Source of the DNA: JADCRZ01 sp031399065 | Lineage (GTDB): Bacteria > Bacteroidota > Bacteroidia > Chitinophagales > Chitinophagaceae | Direction of reading: 5' to 3' | DNA length: 64,000 bases | NCBI GenBank assembly: GCA_031399065.1 | Contig: JANNOM010000019.1 | Span: forward strand, 29,199 to 93,198 | Shown here: positions 34,753 through 43,199 of the stretch, in pieces | How positions within the stretch are numbered: position 1 is the stretch's first letter | Layout: every line of letters starts with the position of its first letter | Made by a program: the position numbers and the translations under genes | The notes under the pieces: generated by a model | Databases searched by the model: none | Seen by the model: the letters and a program-made list of their open reading frames with translations, nothing else | Told to the model about the DNA's origin: nothing

Positions 34753-35661
34753 ATGTCAACAACAACGGACACTTTGGAAAAGGTATTAAATGGATTGATG
34801 AGAAGGTATAAAGAAAGAGTACCGGACGTTAGTGCTATTCTTTCTGTAATGGTAAATCAGGGCATACTACCAGGTGAAGAGGCTATAGAGAACGATCACA
34901 TCGCCTTCCGCACCCTGGGCGTGGAGCATTTGGGCATTCAATCACTGGAGAAAATATTCCTGCATTATGGCTATACCCGGATGAATGCTTATTCTTTTCC
35001 AGGGAAAAAACTGGATGCTTACTGGTATGCCCCGCCGGTAATTCATCTGCCCCGGATATTCATCAGCGAATTACTGGTAAAAGAATTACCGGAAAATATA
35101 CAACAGCTCATTTACCGCTATACCAGTGAGGTGGTTGCCGACCCGGTAGCTTTACTGGATCTCGATAACGCGGCGGCGGTAGACCGTTTTCTACATAGCG
35201 GGCTTTGGAAAATACCTGAATGGAAAGACTATCAGGCCCTGTCTGAAGTAAGCGAATATGCCGCCTGGACCATTTACAACAGGTATTATCTTAACCATTT
35301 TACCATCAGTGTACACAATCTGCCGGAGGGATATAATACCGTGGCGGCGTTTAACACATTCCTGGAAAAAAATGGATTTGTGCTGAATGATGCGTCTGGT
35401 AAAATAAAGGAAAGTCCGGATAAGGGGCTGGTTCAAAGTTCTACGGTTGCCCGGATGACCAAAGCAGAATTTGCCGGAGGGGAAGTGCACGATATTCCCG
35501 GCTCTTACGTTGAATTTGCCGAACGGCGGGTATTGCCGGAATACAGCCACCTCCCGCCTGAAGCCATCACCCGAAAGCACCGGCGGGAAGGTTTTGAAGC
35601 CGGTAATGCCGATAAGATCTTCGAAAGTACCTACCTGTCCCAGACCAGTCGTGGAAACTAG
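34753..35661 (+). CDS. DUF1338 protein, 2-oxoadipate dioxygenase/decarboxylase-like
   Basis: The 302-residue protein belongs to DUF1338, whose characterised member HglS is an Fe(II) enzyme that turns 2-oxoadipate into D-2-hydroxyglutarate and CO2 in lysine breakdown. Candidate metal ligands are all present: His49 in NDHIAFRTL, His182 in YLNHFTISVH and Glu254 in PGSYVEFAERR. A conserved arginine is in the adjacent FRTLG. The length is shorter than HglS of Pseudomonas but typical of Bacteroidota homologues. It stands alone; no other lysine-degradation gene is next to it. The family is firm, the reaction inferred. A weak promoter-like pair (TTTTTTTG ... TAGTCTTG at 34682) precedes it. Confidence 0.85.
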   Translation: MSTTTDTLEKVLNGLMRRYKERVPDVSAILSVMVNQGILPGEEAIENDHIAFRTLGVEHLGIQSLEKIFLHYGYTRMNAYSFPGKKLDAYWYAPPVIHLPRIFISELLVKELPENIQQLIYRYTSEVVADPVALLDLDNAAAVDRFLHSGLWKIPEWKDYQALSEVSEYAAWTIYNRYYLNHFTISVHNLPEGYNTVAAFNTFLEKNGFVLNDASGKIKESPDKGLVQSSTVARMTKAEFAGGEVHDIPGSYVEFAERRVLPEYSHLPPEAITRKHRREGFEAGNADKIFESTYLSQTSRGN

Positions 35662-35770
35662 CACCGGCCTGTATTTGCCCAAATTAAATCAGGGTAAATA
35701 AATAGTTATGTCGTTAAACTTCAGTACTTTCAGCAAGTCATAGCTGCATTCACTTCCAAAACGATTTTAT

Positions 35771-37468
35771 ATGGACAGGAGACATTTCCTTTCAACTGCT
35801 CTCACCGTAAAAAATCCAGTATCCCCCGAAAGATTTGAAAAGATTATACAAGGCCCGCAGGTTAGAGTGTATGGAGGGATCAGTCCCTATACAGGCTCCT
35901 GGGGCATCAATGAAGCCGTTCATTTATTAAAGCGTACCATGTTCGGTGCAAAAAAAGCGGATGTCGACTTTATATTGACCCTCACGCCCGACCAGGCTGT
36001 CGACCACCTGCTGAACATTAGCGGCACGGTATCATCCGAGCCATTAAAAAATTATAATCCCAATCCCACCACAGTACCTGCCACCGATCCGGATCTTGCG
36101 CTGCCCAGGGGAGCGAGCTGGGTGAACGTTCCTACCAATAATGGAACTGTAAATTCCGGCCGTATCGGGTCATACAAGAACTGGTGGATAGGACTCATGA
36201 TCAACCAGCAGCGCAATATCCAGGAAAAGATGGTGCTTTTCTGGCATAATCATTTCGCCACGGAAGCAGCAGATGTGTCCTACGGTATTTCCTGTTACAA
36301 ACACAATGTCACGCTTCGCAAATACGCATTGGGTAATTTCAGGGAAATGATAAAAGCCATTACGCTAGACCCCGCCATGCTGCGATACCTGAACGGAGAA
36401 CAGAACAGGGTGGGTGCCCCGGATGAAAACTATGGAAGAGAATTACAGGAGCTCTTTACCCTGGGCATAGGTCCGGAATCCAAATACACGGAGGAAGATG
36501 TAAAACAGGCGGCAAGGGTGCTTACAGGCTACCGGATCAATTACACCAACTATACTTCTTATTTCGACAAAGCCAGGCACGATACAGGCAATAAAACATT
36601 TTCTGCTTTTTATAATAACAAAACCATCACCGGGCTGAAAGATGCTGCCGGGCAGCAGGAGCTCGATGCATTGCTGGATATGATTTTCCTGAACCCGGAG
36701 GTTGCCAAATTTATAGTAAGAAAACTTTACCGCTGGTTCGTTTATTATGAAATAGACGACGCTACCGAAGCAAACGTTATAACACCGCTCGCTGCCTTGT
36801 TCCGCAGCAGTAACTACGAGATAAAACCGGTAGTAACGGCGCTGCTCAAGAGCCAGCACTTTTTCGACCCCATGAATTACGGCTGCCAGATTAAAAGTCC
36901 GCTGGATTTATACGTTGGCCTATGCCGTGAATTCTCCGTAAAGTTTCCTGATCTTGCTGATTTTGAAGCCAGTTACAATCTCTGGGGTTACATATCAGCC
37001 TCCGCCCGTAATGCGCAGCAAAACATAGCCGACCCGCCGGACGTGGCGGGATGGAAAGCCTATTACCAGGAGCCTTTGTTTTACGAAGTATGGATCAATA
37101 GCGATACGCTTCCCAAGCGTAACCAGTTTACTGATACCCTCATTAATTCCGGCTATACATTGTATGGTAAAAAGATCATCATCGATGCGGTGGCTTTTGC
37201 TGCTTCCATGCCCAATCCCGGAGACCCCAATGCACTGATTGCCGATTCGCTTAATTACCTGTTGCGACTTCCGCTTTCACAGGCCTCCCGTGACCAGATA
37301 AAAAAAGACATTCTTCTTTCAGGACAGATCACCGACTCTTACTGGACCAGTGCGTGGATAGCATATCTGGCTAACCCAACGAATAATATGGCGTTGACTA
37401 CCGTTCAGACAAGGCTGAAAGAACTCTATAAATATATTATGAACCTTGCTGAATACCAATTGTCATGA
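35771..37468 (+). CDS. DUF1800 domain-containing protein
   Basis: The 565-residue protein begins MDRRHFLSTA, a shortened twin-arginine-like start without a strong hydrophobic stretch. DUF1800 follows: EAVHLLKRTMFGAKKADVDFILTLTPDQAVDHLL, then KEKMVLFWHNHFATEAADVSYGI-type histidines, LRYLNGEQNRVGAPDENYGRELQELFTLGIG and FIVRKLYRWFVYYEID. The family is almost always paired with a DUF1501 gene, as here, and its function is not known; roles in the cell envelope have been suggested. Its last four bases overlap the ATG of the DUF1501 gene (ATGA), so they are translationally coupled. The pair forms a two-gene operon. Confidence 0.9.
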   Translation: MDRRHFLSTALTVKNPVSPERFEKIIQGPQVRVYGGISPYTGSWGINEAVHLLKRTMFGAKKADVDFILTLTPDQAVDHLLNISGTVSSEPLKNYNPNPTTVPATDPDLALPRGASWVNVPTNNGTVNSGRIGSYKNWWIGLMINQQRNIQEKMVLFWHNHFATEAADVSYGISCYKHNVTLRKYALGNFREMIKAITLDPAMLRYLNGEQNRVGAPDENYGRELQELFTLGIGPESKYTEEDVKQAARVLTGYRINYTNYTSYFDKARHDTGNKTFSAFYNNKTITGLKDAAGQQELDALLDMIFLNPEVAKFIVRKLYRWFVYYEIDDATEANVITPLAALFRSSNYEIKPVVTALLKSQHFFDPMNYGCQIKSPLDLYVGLCREFSVKFPDLADFEASYNLWGYISASARNAQQNIADPPDVAGWKAYYQEPLFYEVWINSDTLPKRNQFTDTLINSGYTLYGKKIIIDAVAFAASMPNPGDPNALIADSLNYLLRLPLSQASRDQIKKDILLSGQITDSYWTSAWIAYLANPTNNMALTTVQTRLKELYKYIMNLAEYQLS

Positions 37469-39054
37469 AAAGAAGAGACTTTTTAAAGATTACCGCTCCG
37501 GCAGTAACGTTACCGGCCTTACTGGGTGGCTATTCAGTAAAAGCCTTCGGCGAAAACTCTCCGCTGGCTACGCTGATGGGTATGGGTACCGATTCGGATC
37601 ATATACTGGTGATCGTACAATTGCAGGGCGGTAACGACGGCCTTAACATGGTAGTGCCGCTGGACCAGTATTCCAGTTATTACAATGCCCGCAACAACGT
37701 AGCCATACCCGAAGCCAAAGTACTACGGCTGGATGGCTACCTGAACGCCGGGTTGCATCCATCCATGACGGGGTTGCAGTCACTCTATAATGAGGGCAAA
37801 CTGAATATAGTGCAGGCCGTAGGTTATCCGCAACCTAGTTTTTCCCATTTCAGGGCCACAGATATCTGGATGAGTGCTTCCGACAGCACCAACTATGTAA
37901 ATACCGGCTGGGCCGGCAGATACCTGAGCGAACAATATTCCGGTTTCCCCAATGGATACCCCAATGCCACAATGCCCGATCCGCTGGGTATTCAGATCGG
38001 GAGCCTTACATCGCTCAATTTTCAGGGTCCCCAGATAAGCATGGGAATGAGCATCAGTAATCCTTCTTCTTTCTACCAGCTCGTAAACGGCGTACAGGAT
38101 GCCGCGCTCAATACCCGTGCAGGAAAGGAACTGACTTATATACGAACCGTTTCGCAACAAACGCAGCAATATGCCACGGTCATCAAAAACGCCGCCGCCA
38201 GCGTGCCCGTTCAGGGTACCTATCCCAGTCCCAACTCACTGGCCGACCAGCTAAAGATAGTAGCCCGACTTATAGGCGGCGGGCTAAAAACACGGGTGTA
38301 TATGGTGAGTTACGGCAGCTTCGACACCCATGCAGCGCAGGTTAACAGCACGGATACCACCACCGGCAGCCATGCCAACCTTCTTAAAAACGTGAGTGGT
38401 GCCATCAAGGCTTTCCAGGACGACCTGAAAGGATTGGGCGTAGAGGAGAAAGTGATGGGTGTTACTTTCAGTGAATTCGGCAGGCGTATTAAAAGCAATG
38501 GAAGTTCGGGCACCGACCATGGAGCGGCGGCACCGATTTTTGTATTTGGTAAAAATGCCGTGGGCGGCGTTACCGGTAATACACCCGTATTGCCCACCAC
38601 GGCTTCTGTGAACGATAACCTGGCCTTCCAGTACGATTTCCGGAGCGTGTACGCATCCATACTGGAAAACTGGTTCTGTGTCGACAATACGGATCTGCAA
38701 ACGATACTCCTTAAAAACTTTCAAAGCCTTCCGTTGGTAAATGGCAGTGCCTGCAAGGCACCGGCTTTACCCGCGTTGCCGGATAATTCTGGGATATCAC
38801 TGTTACGTAATTACCCCAATCCATTTAATACCGAGACTACCATCGAATTCAAGACCAATGGCGGTCATACACTTATACAGATTATGGATACTTCCGGCAG
38901 GGTGGTTGCTGTGCCTTTGGAAAAGGTGTATGCGGCATCCGGCTCGGATAAAATAGTATTTAAAGCGGGTAACATGGCGTCGGGTACCTATTACGCGCGG
39001 TTACAAAACGGACCTGTAAGCCAAGTAAAGGCGATGCTCAAAATATTTCAATGA
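37465..39054 (+). CDS. DUF1501 protein with Tat signal and T9SS sorting domain
   Basis: The 529-residue protein starts MKRRDFLKITAPAVTLPALLGGYSVKAFG, a twin-arginine signal. The DUF1501 (sulfatase-like/alkaline-phosphatase fold) domain follows with LVIVQLQGGNDGLNMVVPLDQYSSYY, GLHPSMTGLQSLYNEGKLNIVQAVGYPQPSFSHFRATDIW, VSYGSFDTHAAQ and VTFSEFGRRIKSNGSSGTDHG. At the C-terminus there is a type-A T9SS sorting domain (LLRNYPNPFNTETTIEF ... GTYYARLQNG). It is therefore predicted to be exported folded through Tat and then secreted by T9SS to the surface. The ATG overlaps the DUF1800 stop. Confidence 0.9.
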   Translation: MKRRDFLKITAPAVTLPALLGGYSVKAFGENSPLATLMGMGTDSDHILVIVQLQGGNDGLNMVVPLDQYSSYYNARNNVAIPEAKVLRLDGYLNAGLHPSMTGLQSLYNEGKLNIVQAVGYPQPSFSHFRATDIWMSASDSTNYVNTGWAGRYLSEQYSGFPNGYPNATMPDPLGIQIGSLTSLNFQGPQISMGMSISNPSSFYQLVNGVQDAALNTRAGKELTYIRTVSQQTQQYATVIKNAAASVPVQGTYPSPNSLADQLKIVARLIGGGLKTRVYMVSYGSFDTHAAQVNSTDTTTGSHANLLKNVSGAIKAFQDDLKGLGVEEKVMGVTFSEFGRRIKSNGSSGTDHGAAAPIFVFGKNAVGGVTGNTPVLPTTASVNDNLAFQYDFRSVYASILENWFCVDNTDLQTILLKNFQSLPLVNGSACKAPALPALPDNSGISLLRNYPNPFNTETTIEFKTNGGHTLIQIMDTSGRVVAVPLEKVYAASGSDKIVFKAGNMASGTYYARLQNGPVSQVKAMLKIFQ

Positions 39055-39089
39055 TAAATAAAGGTTTGATAAGTAGCTGACAAAAAGAA

Positions 39090-39111
39090 ACCCTGTTAAG
39101 AATAACAGGGT
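39090..39111. terminator. Strong 9-bp hairpin after the DUF1501 gene
   Basis: ACCCTGTTA (39090-39098) and TAACAGGGT (39103-39111) form a perfect stem with an AGAA loop, 35 bp after the DUF1501 stop. On the plus strand no T-run follows; the complementary strand has TTTCTTTTTG behind it. It may be a terminator without a U-tract, or part of a structured RNA with the next stem. Confidence 0.5.
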
Positions 39112-39133
39112 CTAACCAAAACTAACTGCTTAT

Positions 39134-39169
39134 ATGAGACTCTTTATTGTAATTTTTATTATGATGTAA
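39134..39169 (+). other. Mini-ORF of 11 codons within a hairpin
   Basis: ATG at 39134 encodes MRLFIVIFIMM and stops at TAA (39167-39169). The ATG-proximal GAGACTCTTTA (39136-39146) can pair with TAAAG-GT-AGTCTC (39167-39179), so start and stop lie in the stem. It is reported as a candidate short peptide or leader, unproven. Confidence 0.25.
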
Positions 39170-39302
39170 AGGTAGTCTCCACGCATTATATGATCCGTTA
39201 AAAGAATGTTATCCAAATATGAATTTTGATTTCATAGTCTTATAGCTTATCCATAGCCGCTCCTGTTGCATTTTCATTAAATCAATTACTAAAAATTTAA
39301 CA

Positions 39303-39331
39303 TTGCAGATATAGCTCTTATGTTATCTTTG
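39303..39331 (+). promoter_or_regulatory. Promoter of the small basic protein gene
   Basis: TTG (39303-39305) is followed after 18 bp by the perfect -7 box TATCTTTG (39324-39331). The ATG at 39363 lies 31 bp further on. Confidence 0.6.
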
Positions 39332-39362
39332 TGTTATCAATTTAATAATACTAAGAAAAATT

Positions 39363-39629
39363 ATGTCAACAAGTAAAGCATCCACCTCTTCCAAGGGTAC
39401 ATTCCGTAAGATTATACGCAAAGAGATCACTGCACAGCTTAATACCACGCTCACCGAGCTTAAAACCGTTTTAGGCGATAAGAAATTCGATCGCAGGATT
39501 AAAAAGGCAGCTAAGAAACTCAGTTCAGGTATTACGGTTAAGGCTGAAAAAAAGCTAAGCGAGAAAAAGGTAAAGAATATAAGTCCTAAAAAAATTAAAC
39601 TTGCTCCGGCCGCAGAAGCTGCTAAGTAA
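39363..39629 (+). CDS. Small lysine-rich protein of unknown function
   Basis: I do not recognise the family. The 88-residue product is strongly basic, with a Ser/Thr/Lys N-terminus (MSTSKASTSSKGTFRKIIRKE). A helical middle part follows (LNTTLTELKTVLGDKKFDRRIKKAAKKLSSGI), and the tail is lysine- and alanine-rich (KKIKLAPAAEAAK), somewhat like histone-H1-like tails. It has no signal peptide. The composition fits binding to nucleic acid or acidic partners, but this is a guess. A good promoter lies just upstream and the antisense frame is less plausible. It is monocistronic and convergent with the SRPBCC gene. Confidence 0.7.
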   Translation: MSTSKASTSSKGTFRKIIRKEITAQLNTTLTELKTVLGDKKFDRRIKKAAKKLSSGITVKAEKKLSEKKVKNISPKKIKLAPAAEAAK

Positions 39630-39707
39630 GTTTTCAGCATTATTGGATTTATCCGAACAATTTGTACTCGCGACCCGGAACATGGTTCCGGGTTCGCTGT
39701 TCTGCTA

Positions 39708-40178
39708 TTATTGAAGTATTCCGAACATCTTATTAACTACTTCTGTACGATAAGAGAAAATACCTTCCAACTGGCTGCGTACGAAGAGTGTATTAGCGAT
39801 ATCACCAAGTATCCAGAAAGGGATTTTATAATGCACGATATCCGTCATCTCAACGCCTCCATCGATCTCCTTAAAATGATGCTGGTGGTGCCACATGCTG
39901 TAAGGACCATACCGTTGTTCATCTACAAAATAAACGTGGGGCTGCACATGCGTAATCTCCGTCATCCAGTAAAGCGGTATACCTAGCAATGGCTTCACCG
40001 TGTATTCAATGATTTGTCCTGCATACATATATTCTCCGTGATATTTACTTTTTATGCTAAACCCGAGCCGCGAAGGGGTTATCTGCTGGAGATTTTGCGG
40101 ACGGCTGAAAAAGTCCCACGCTTCCGGGAGACCAACCGGGATTTTCTGGACGCTTTTAAAAGAATAGATACTTGACAA
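39708..40178 (-). CDS. SRPBCC family protein (polyketide cyclase-like)
   Basis: The 156-residue protein has the START/SRPBCC helix-grip shape: it begins YSFKSVQKIPVGLPEAWDFFSRPQNLQQITPSRLGFSI, with the typical PxxxAWxFFSxPxNLxxITP motif. Beta strands with a hydrophobic cavity follow (PLLGIPLYWMTEITHVQPHVYFVDEQRYGPYSMWHHQHHFKEI), and then a long C-terminal helix (RSQLEGIFSYRTEVVNKMFG). Members bind small hydrophobic ligands; the ligand here is unknown. It has a clear promoter and diverges from bcp over 80 bp. Confidence 0.88.
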   Translation of the reverse strand: MSSIYSFKSVQKIPVGLPEAWDFFSRPQNLQQITPSRLGFSIKSKYHGEYMYAGQIIEYTVKPLLGIPLYWMTEITHVQPHVYFVDEQRYGPYSMWHHQHHFKEIDGGVEMTDIVHYKIPFWILGDIANTLFVRSQLEGIFSYRTEVVNKMFGILQ

Positions 40179-40214
40179 AGAGATTAGTTTAGGTTGTAAA
40201 ACACATTATCCGTG

Positions 40215-40246
40215 CAAAGATAATTCCCCTTAATTTTATACATCAA
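40215..40246 (-). promoter_or_regulatory. Promoter of the SRPBCC gene
   Basis: On the minus strand TTG (complement of 40244-40246) is followed after 21 bp by the perfect -7 box TATCTTTG (complement of 40215-40222). The start codon lies 37 bp on. Confidence 0.55.
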
Positions 40247-40258
40247 TAAACTTGTGGA

Positions 40259-40711
40259 ATGACCCATTTAAAAGAAGGAGACAAAGCCCCTGCGTTTACC
40301 GCTACCGATCAAAACGGCCAAAAAATCTCATTGAAAGACTTTAAGGGCCAGAAATTAGTCCTTTATTTTTACCCGGAAGACATGACGCCCACCTGTACCG
40401 TGCAGGCTTGCAACCTGAGGGATAACTACGCGCTTTTGAAACAGAACGGGTATGCTGTAGTTGGCATAAGTCCGGATACGGCTGCTAAACACAAAAAGTT
40501 TGAAACTGCCCACCAGTTACCATTTACGCTGATACCCGATACCGAACATACCATTATTAATCTTTACGGGGTATGGGGCGAAAAAAGCATGTATGGCAGA
40601 ACGTATATGGGTTTATTGAGGACTACGTTTGTGATCGATGAGAAGGGTGTTATTGTGAAGGTTATTTTGAAGCCTAAGAGTAAGAAGCATGCGGAGGAGA
40701 TCGTGGGATGA
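40259..40711 (+). CDS. bcp: Thioredoxin-dependent thiol peroxidase (Bcp/PrxQ type)
   Basis: The 150-residue peroxiredoxin reduces peroxides in the cytosol with electrons from thioredoxin. It starts MTHLKEGDKAPAFTATDQNG. The peroxidatic cysteine is in LVLYFYPEDMTPTCTVQACNLRDNY, and the second cysteine five residues later (CTVQAC) is the resolving residue of the atypical 2-Cys Bcp group. VVGISPDTAAKHKKF, LIPDTEHTIINLYGVWGEKSMYGRTYMGLLRTTFVID complete the fold. It is a single gene, divergent from the SRPBCC gene. Confidence 0.95.
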   Translation: MTHLKEGDKAPAFTATDQNGQKISLKDFKGQKLVLYFYPEDMTPTCTVQACNLRDNYALLKQNGYAVVGISPDTAAKHKKFETAHQLPFTLIPDTEHTIINLYGVWGEKSMYGRTYMGLLRTTFVIDEKGVIVKVILKPKSKKHAEEIVG

Positions 40712-40860
40712 AGACATCAAAATAGTCTTATATTGTAATTGTAAGTTGCGAGAAAATTTTATACACAATAAACCGACCATTTCGAAGATAAGCACGAGTG
40801 TAGGCTAAACCATTTATGGTACAGCTAAAAGGTGGTACTGTGCGTTTTTTAAATAAAGAA

Positions 40861-40897
40861 AAATAAAGTGGGTAGGACTGCCACTCACTTTATTTTT
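40861..40897. terminator. Bidirectional terminator between bcp and the SusCD operon
   Basis: AAATAAAGTG (40861-40870) and CACTTTATTT (40886-40895) form a perfect 10-bp stem with a smaller inner GGTA/TGCC stem. T-rich tracts lie on both sides, so it can end bcp (+) and the DUF4302 operon (-). Confidence 0.75.
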
Positions 40898-40923
40898 AAC
40901 GTATTCTTCTTGTAAGGAAAAAA

Positions 40924-42234
40924 TTAGAATATCCAGGTTATCCAGGATGTTGCATTAGAAGGAGAAGCAACTACCATGTCATATGAATTAGGACCGGTTT
41001 GCACTAAATAATATCCTACAGGATCATTCATTTTATTTCGTGTATTATTTATGGGATTGGTAGGGGTACCAGCTGGTTCAACATATCGAAAACCCGAGTT
41101 TTTTATTATTATTCGCCCGTTTACAGTGAATTCAGGGGGAGAAGACATAATAGGCCCGTACTGTCCAGAGAACAATAAGGCATCACCTTGCCCGGTAGGT
41201 AATGTAACATAGTTGGCCCCGTAAAATAAACCTGAAAAACCAGGAAGATTTCCAATTCCAAATGCATCGTCTATTCCATTTACATGAAATCCATTGGACG
41301 AAAACCAAAAATCGTCTTCTGCAACGGAAAAATCCCACCATCTTTTTGCTGCGTTAATATCGACATATATCGGATTCGCTATACCCTTAAGGGAAGTGGT
41401 CGTGTTATTGGCAATAACATTTATAGAACCGTCTGCTGCATTGAGCGAAAAATTGCTGAATCCTTTTATAACCACTGTGCCATTAATGAGCGCATCGTAA
41501 AACTCAATACCGAGAGATGTGTAATAGAAACTTGATGTAAAGGTCTGGGGCTGTCCATTTGAACCAATCCAATTAATAACCACAGAACGACTATCTGAAC
41601 TCACTATGACCTGATAGTTAACCCCGTTAATAGTAACCGATTTCCAATATGTAAATATACTATTATACAATTCAGGAAATTTAATTGAATTAGACAAATT
41701 TCCTGAGTTATAAGCATCTGCTTCTTCCTTAGTTGCGCGAATAAATCTTGCTTTACTTCCATTTTTTATACCAATCATATTAATCGTATCACGAGAATTT
41801 CCACCATCAAAGAAGAACTCAAAATCTACTCCATACCCGTTACCAACTTCGCCCCCTGCGACCCTCGGGTCAGGATCTGCTAAAACGTGTATGTAAGAAT
41901 AGGTATCAAATAATAAACTAACTTGTTGAAGAGCTTTTAGGCGGTAGCTACTTTCTTTAGGGGTTGAAGCACTTCCTGGCTCAAAATCAGAGTACATAGT
42001 TACCCTATTCCTGTTATCGAACTTAAAATAAAATCCATATGACAATCCCCTACCGCTATCTGTTTGTACAACCGCTTTCCAGCCATTGGAAGCTCCTTCC
42101 AATAGATCCTGATACTTTTTGAGAGAAGCTGTTAATCTCTGTTCCGGCGTTTGATCGAATGCCCTGTCGTTTTCTTTTTTACATCCGGAGAGCATAGCGA
42201 ATACTAAAAAAAGAATAATCGATATATTTTTCAT
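40924..42234 (-). CDS. DUF4302 lipoprotein, last gene of the SusCD operon
   Basis: The 436-residue product has a lipoprotein signal (MKNISIILFLVFAMLSGCKKEND; lipobox LSGC). DUF4302 features follow: RLTASLKKYQDLLEGASNGWKAVVQTDSGRGLSYGFYFKFDNRNRVTMYSDF and later beta-rich segments. DUF4302 proteins are found at SusC/SusD loci and are thought to be surface lipoproteins that help capture substrate; their ligand is unknown. It follows the metallohydrolase gene after 21 bp. The sequence is visibly AT-richer than the core. Confidence 0.82.
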   Translation of the reverse strand: MKNISIILFLVFAMLSGCKKENDRAFDQTPEQRLTASLKKYQDLLEGASNGWKAVVQTDSGRGLSYGFYFKFDNRNRVTMYSDFEPGSASTPKESSYRLKALQQVSLLFDTYSYIHVLADPDPRVAGGEVGNGYGVDFEFFFDGGNSRDTINMIGIKNGSKARFIRATKEEADAYNSGNLSNSIKFPELYNSIFTYWKSVTINGVNYQVIVSSDSRSVVINWIGSNGQPQTFTSSFYYTSLGIEFYDALINGTVVIKGFSNFSLNAADGSINVIANNTTTSLKGIANPIYVDINAAKRWWDFSVAEDDFWFSSNGFHVNGIDDAFGIGNLPGFSGLFYGANYVTLPTGQGDALLFSGQYGPIMSSPPEFTVNGRIIIKNSGFRYVEPAGTPTNPINNTRNKMNDPVGYYLVQTGPNSYDMVVASPSNATSWITWIF

Positions 42235-42255
42235 TACTGGTATATTAAAAAGGTA

Positions 42256-43179
42256 TTATGGATAAATGTAAGATTTGGTAGCAATTCTAACTCTTCTTTG
42301 AAGGCTGTAAAAATCTATATCCCAGACAGTTTTAAAATAATTTACTACAATTGTTTCTTTTTGTCTAAGTACAGATCGTGCCTGATTAGGCGTCATACCC
42401 ACAGGACTTACCCTATTTATACTATCCAATAAATTTTTAAATCCTTCTTCACCTTCCGTGAGCAGCATAGAAACCATTTCAACGAAATCTTCATTAGGGT
42501 CTTGCTTAGAATAGGCTGTTATGAACCCATCAGTTCTTGCATCTTCATCAGTGTCATTTACCCAGTTAGTAGTATACTTTCCAGCACTCAGTCTTCTATA
42601 CTCTGCCGGATATAAAACAGTTTGATGAAGAATATGGGCTGCTTCATGATGAACCGTATGGAAAGCCATTTTTAGTTGAACGGAGTCTGTGGCTTTATAT
42701 CCAGCCATTTGTACAGTTTTAAATGTATTAACTTCCAACAAATTTATTTTTTTGCCACCTTCTGCGATGCCTAAAACTCTCGTATTATTTGCGGGATTAT
42801 ATATTGCACTACCATAAAGAGTAAAAAATTTAGGGGCATATGTCTTGAAAAATAGAGAATCCGTTTCAGCAATATAGGGGGTTGCCCATACATTTTTTAA
42901 CGAAGACAATAATGGTATCACCACCTCTTCTTTAGGGGGTACAAAATCCCGTAAAATATACTGATTTGAAACTTCATGAGGATCCCATTTGTATTTCACG
43001 GCGACATTAAAAGGTTTTGTTAGGCTATCAGTTATATACGTATCAATATAAGTACGGGCCCATGTATCTCCTCCTAAACCAGGTATATCTCCTACTTCAC
43101 CCAGATCATCTTCTTTACCGCATGAAATGACCGAAACATACATTACGCTGTATAATATAAACTTTTTAATAAATTTCAT
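42256..43179 (-). CDS. Substrate import-associated zinc metallohydrolase lipoprotein
   Basis: The 307-residue product has a lipoprotein signal (FILYSVMYVSVISCGKEDD; lipobox VISC). It has a zinc-metallopeptidase motif HEAAH in FHTVHHEAAHILHQTVLYP, which fits HExxH, with possible third ligands further on (DEDARTDGFITAYSKQDPNEDFVEMVSMLL). This combination beside SusC/SusD is TIGR04549. It probably processes the imported substrate at the cell surface or in the periplasm; peptide cleavage is suggested by the motif only. It is the third gene of SusC-SusD-hydrolase-DUF4302. Confidence 0.85.
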   Translation of the reverse strand: MKFIKKFILYSVMYVSVISCGKEDDLGEVGDIPGLGGDTWARTYIDTYITDSLTKPFNVAVKYKWDPHEVSNQYILRDFVPPKEEVVIPLLSSLKNVWATPYIAETDSLFFKTYAPKFFTLYGSAIYNPANNTRVLGIAEGGKKINLLEVNTFKTVQMAGYKATDSVQLKMAFHTVHHEAAHILHQTVLYPAEYRRLSAGKYTTNWVNDTDEDARTDGFITAYSKQDPNEDFVEMVSMLLTEGEEGFKNLLDSINRVSPVGMTPNQARSVLRQKETIVVNYFKTVWDIDFYSLQRRVRIATKSYIYP

Positions 43180-43199
43180 TTTTTTATTTTTTATTGCAA

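Larger units (their letters stand above)
39055..39362. other. 308-bp intergenic region with hairpins
   Basis: The region contains a GC-rich hairpin (39090-39111), an 11-codon mini-ORF inside a second stem (39134-39179), and at its end the promoter of the small basic protein (39303-39331). The rest is AT-rich without further visible structure. Confidence 0.6.

Noticed and set aside
39323..39640. 105-codon minus-strand frame opposite the small basic protein
   Set aside because: Its translation is low-complexity Leu/Ser/Phe; the plus frame has a consensus promoter and a consistent basic protein.
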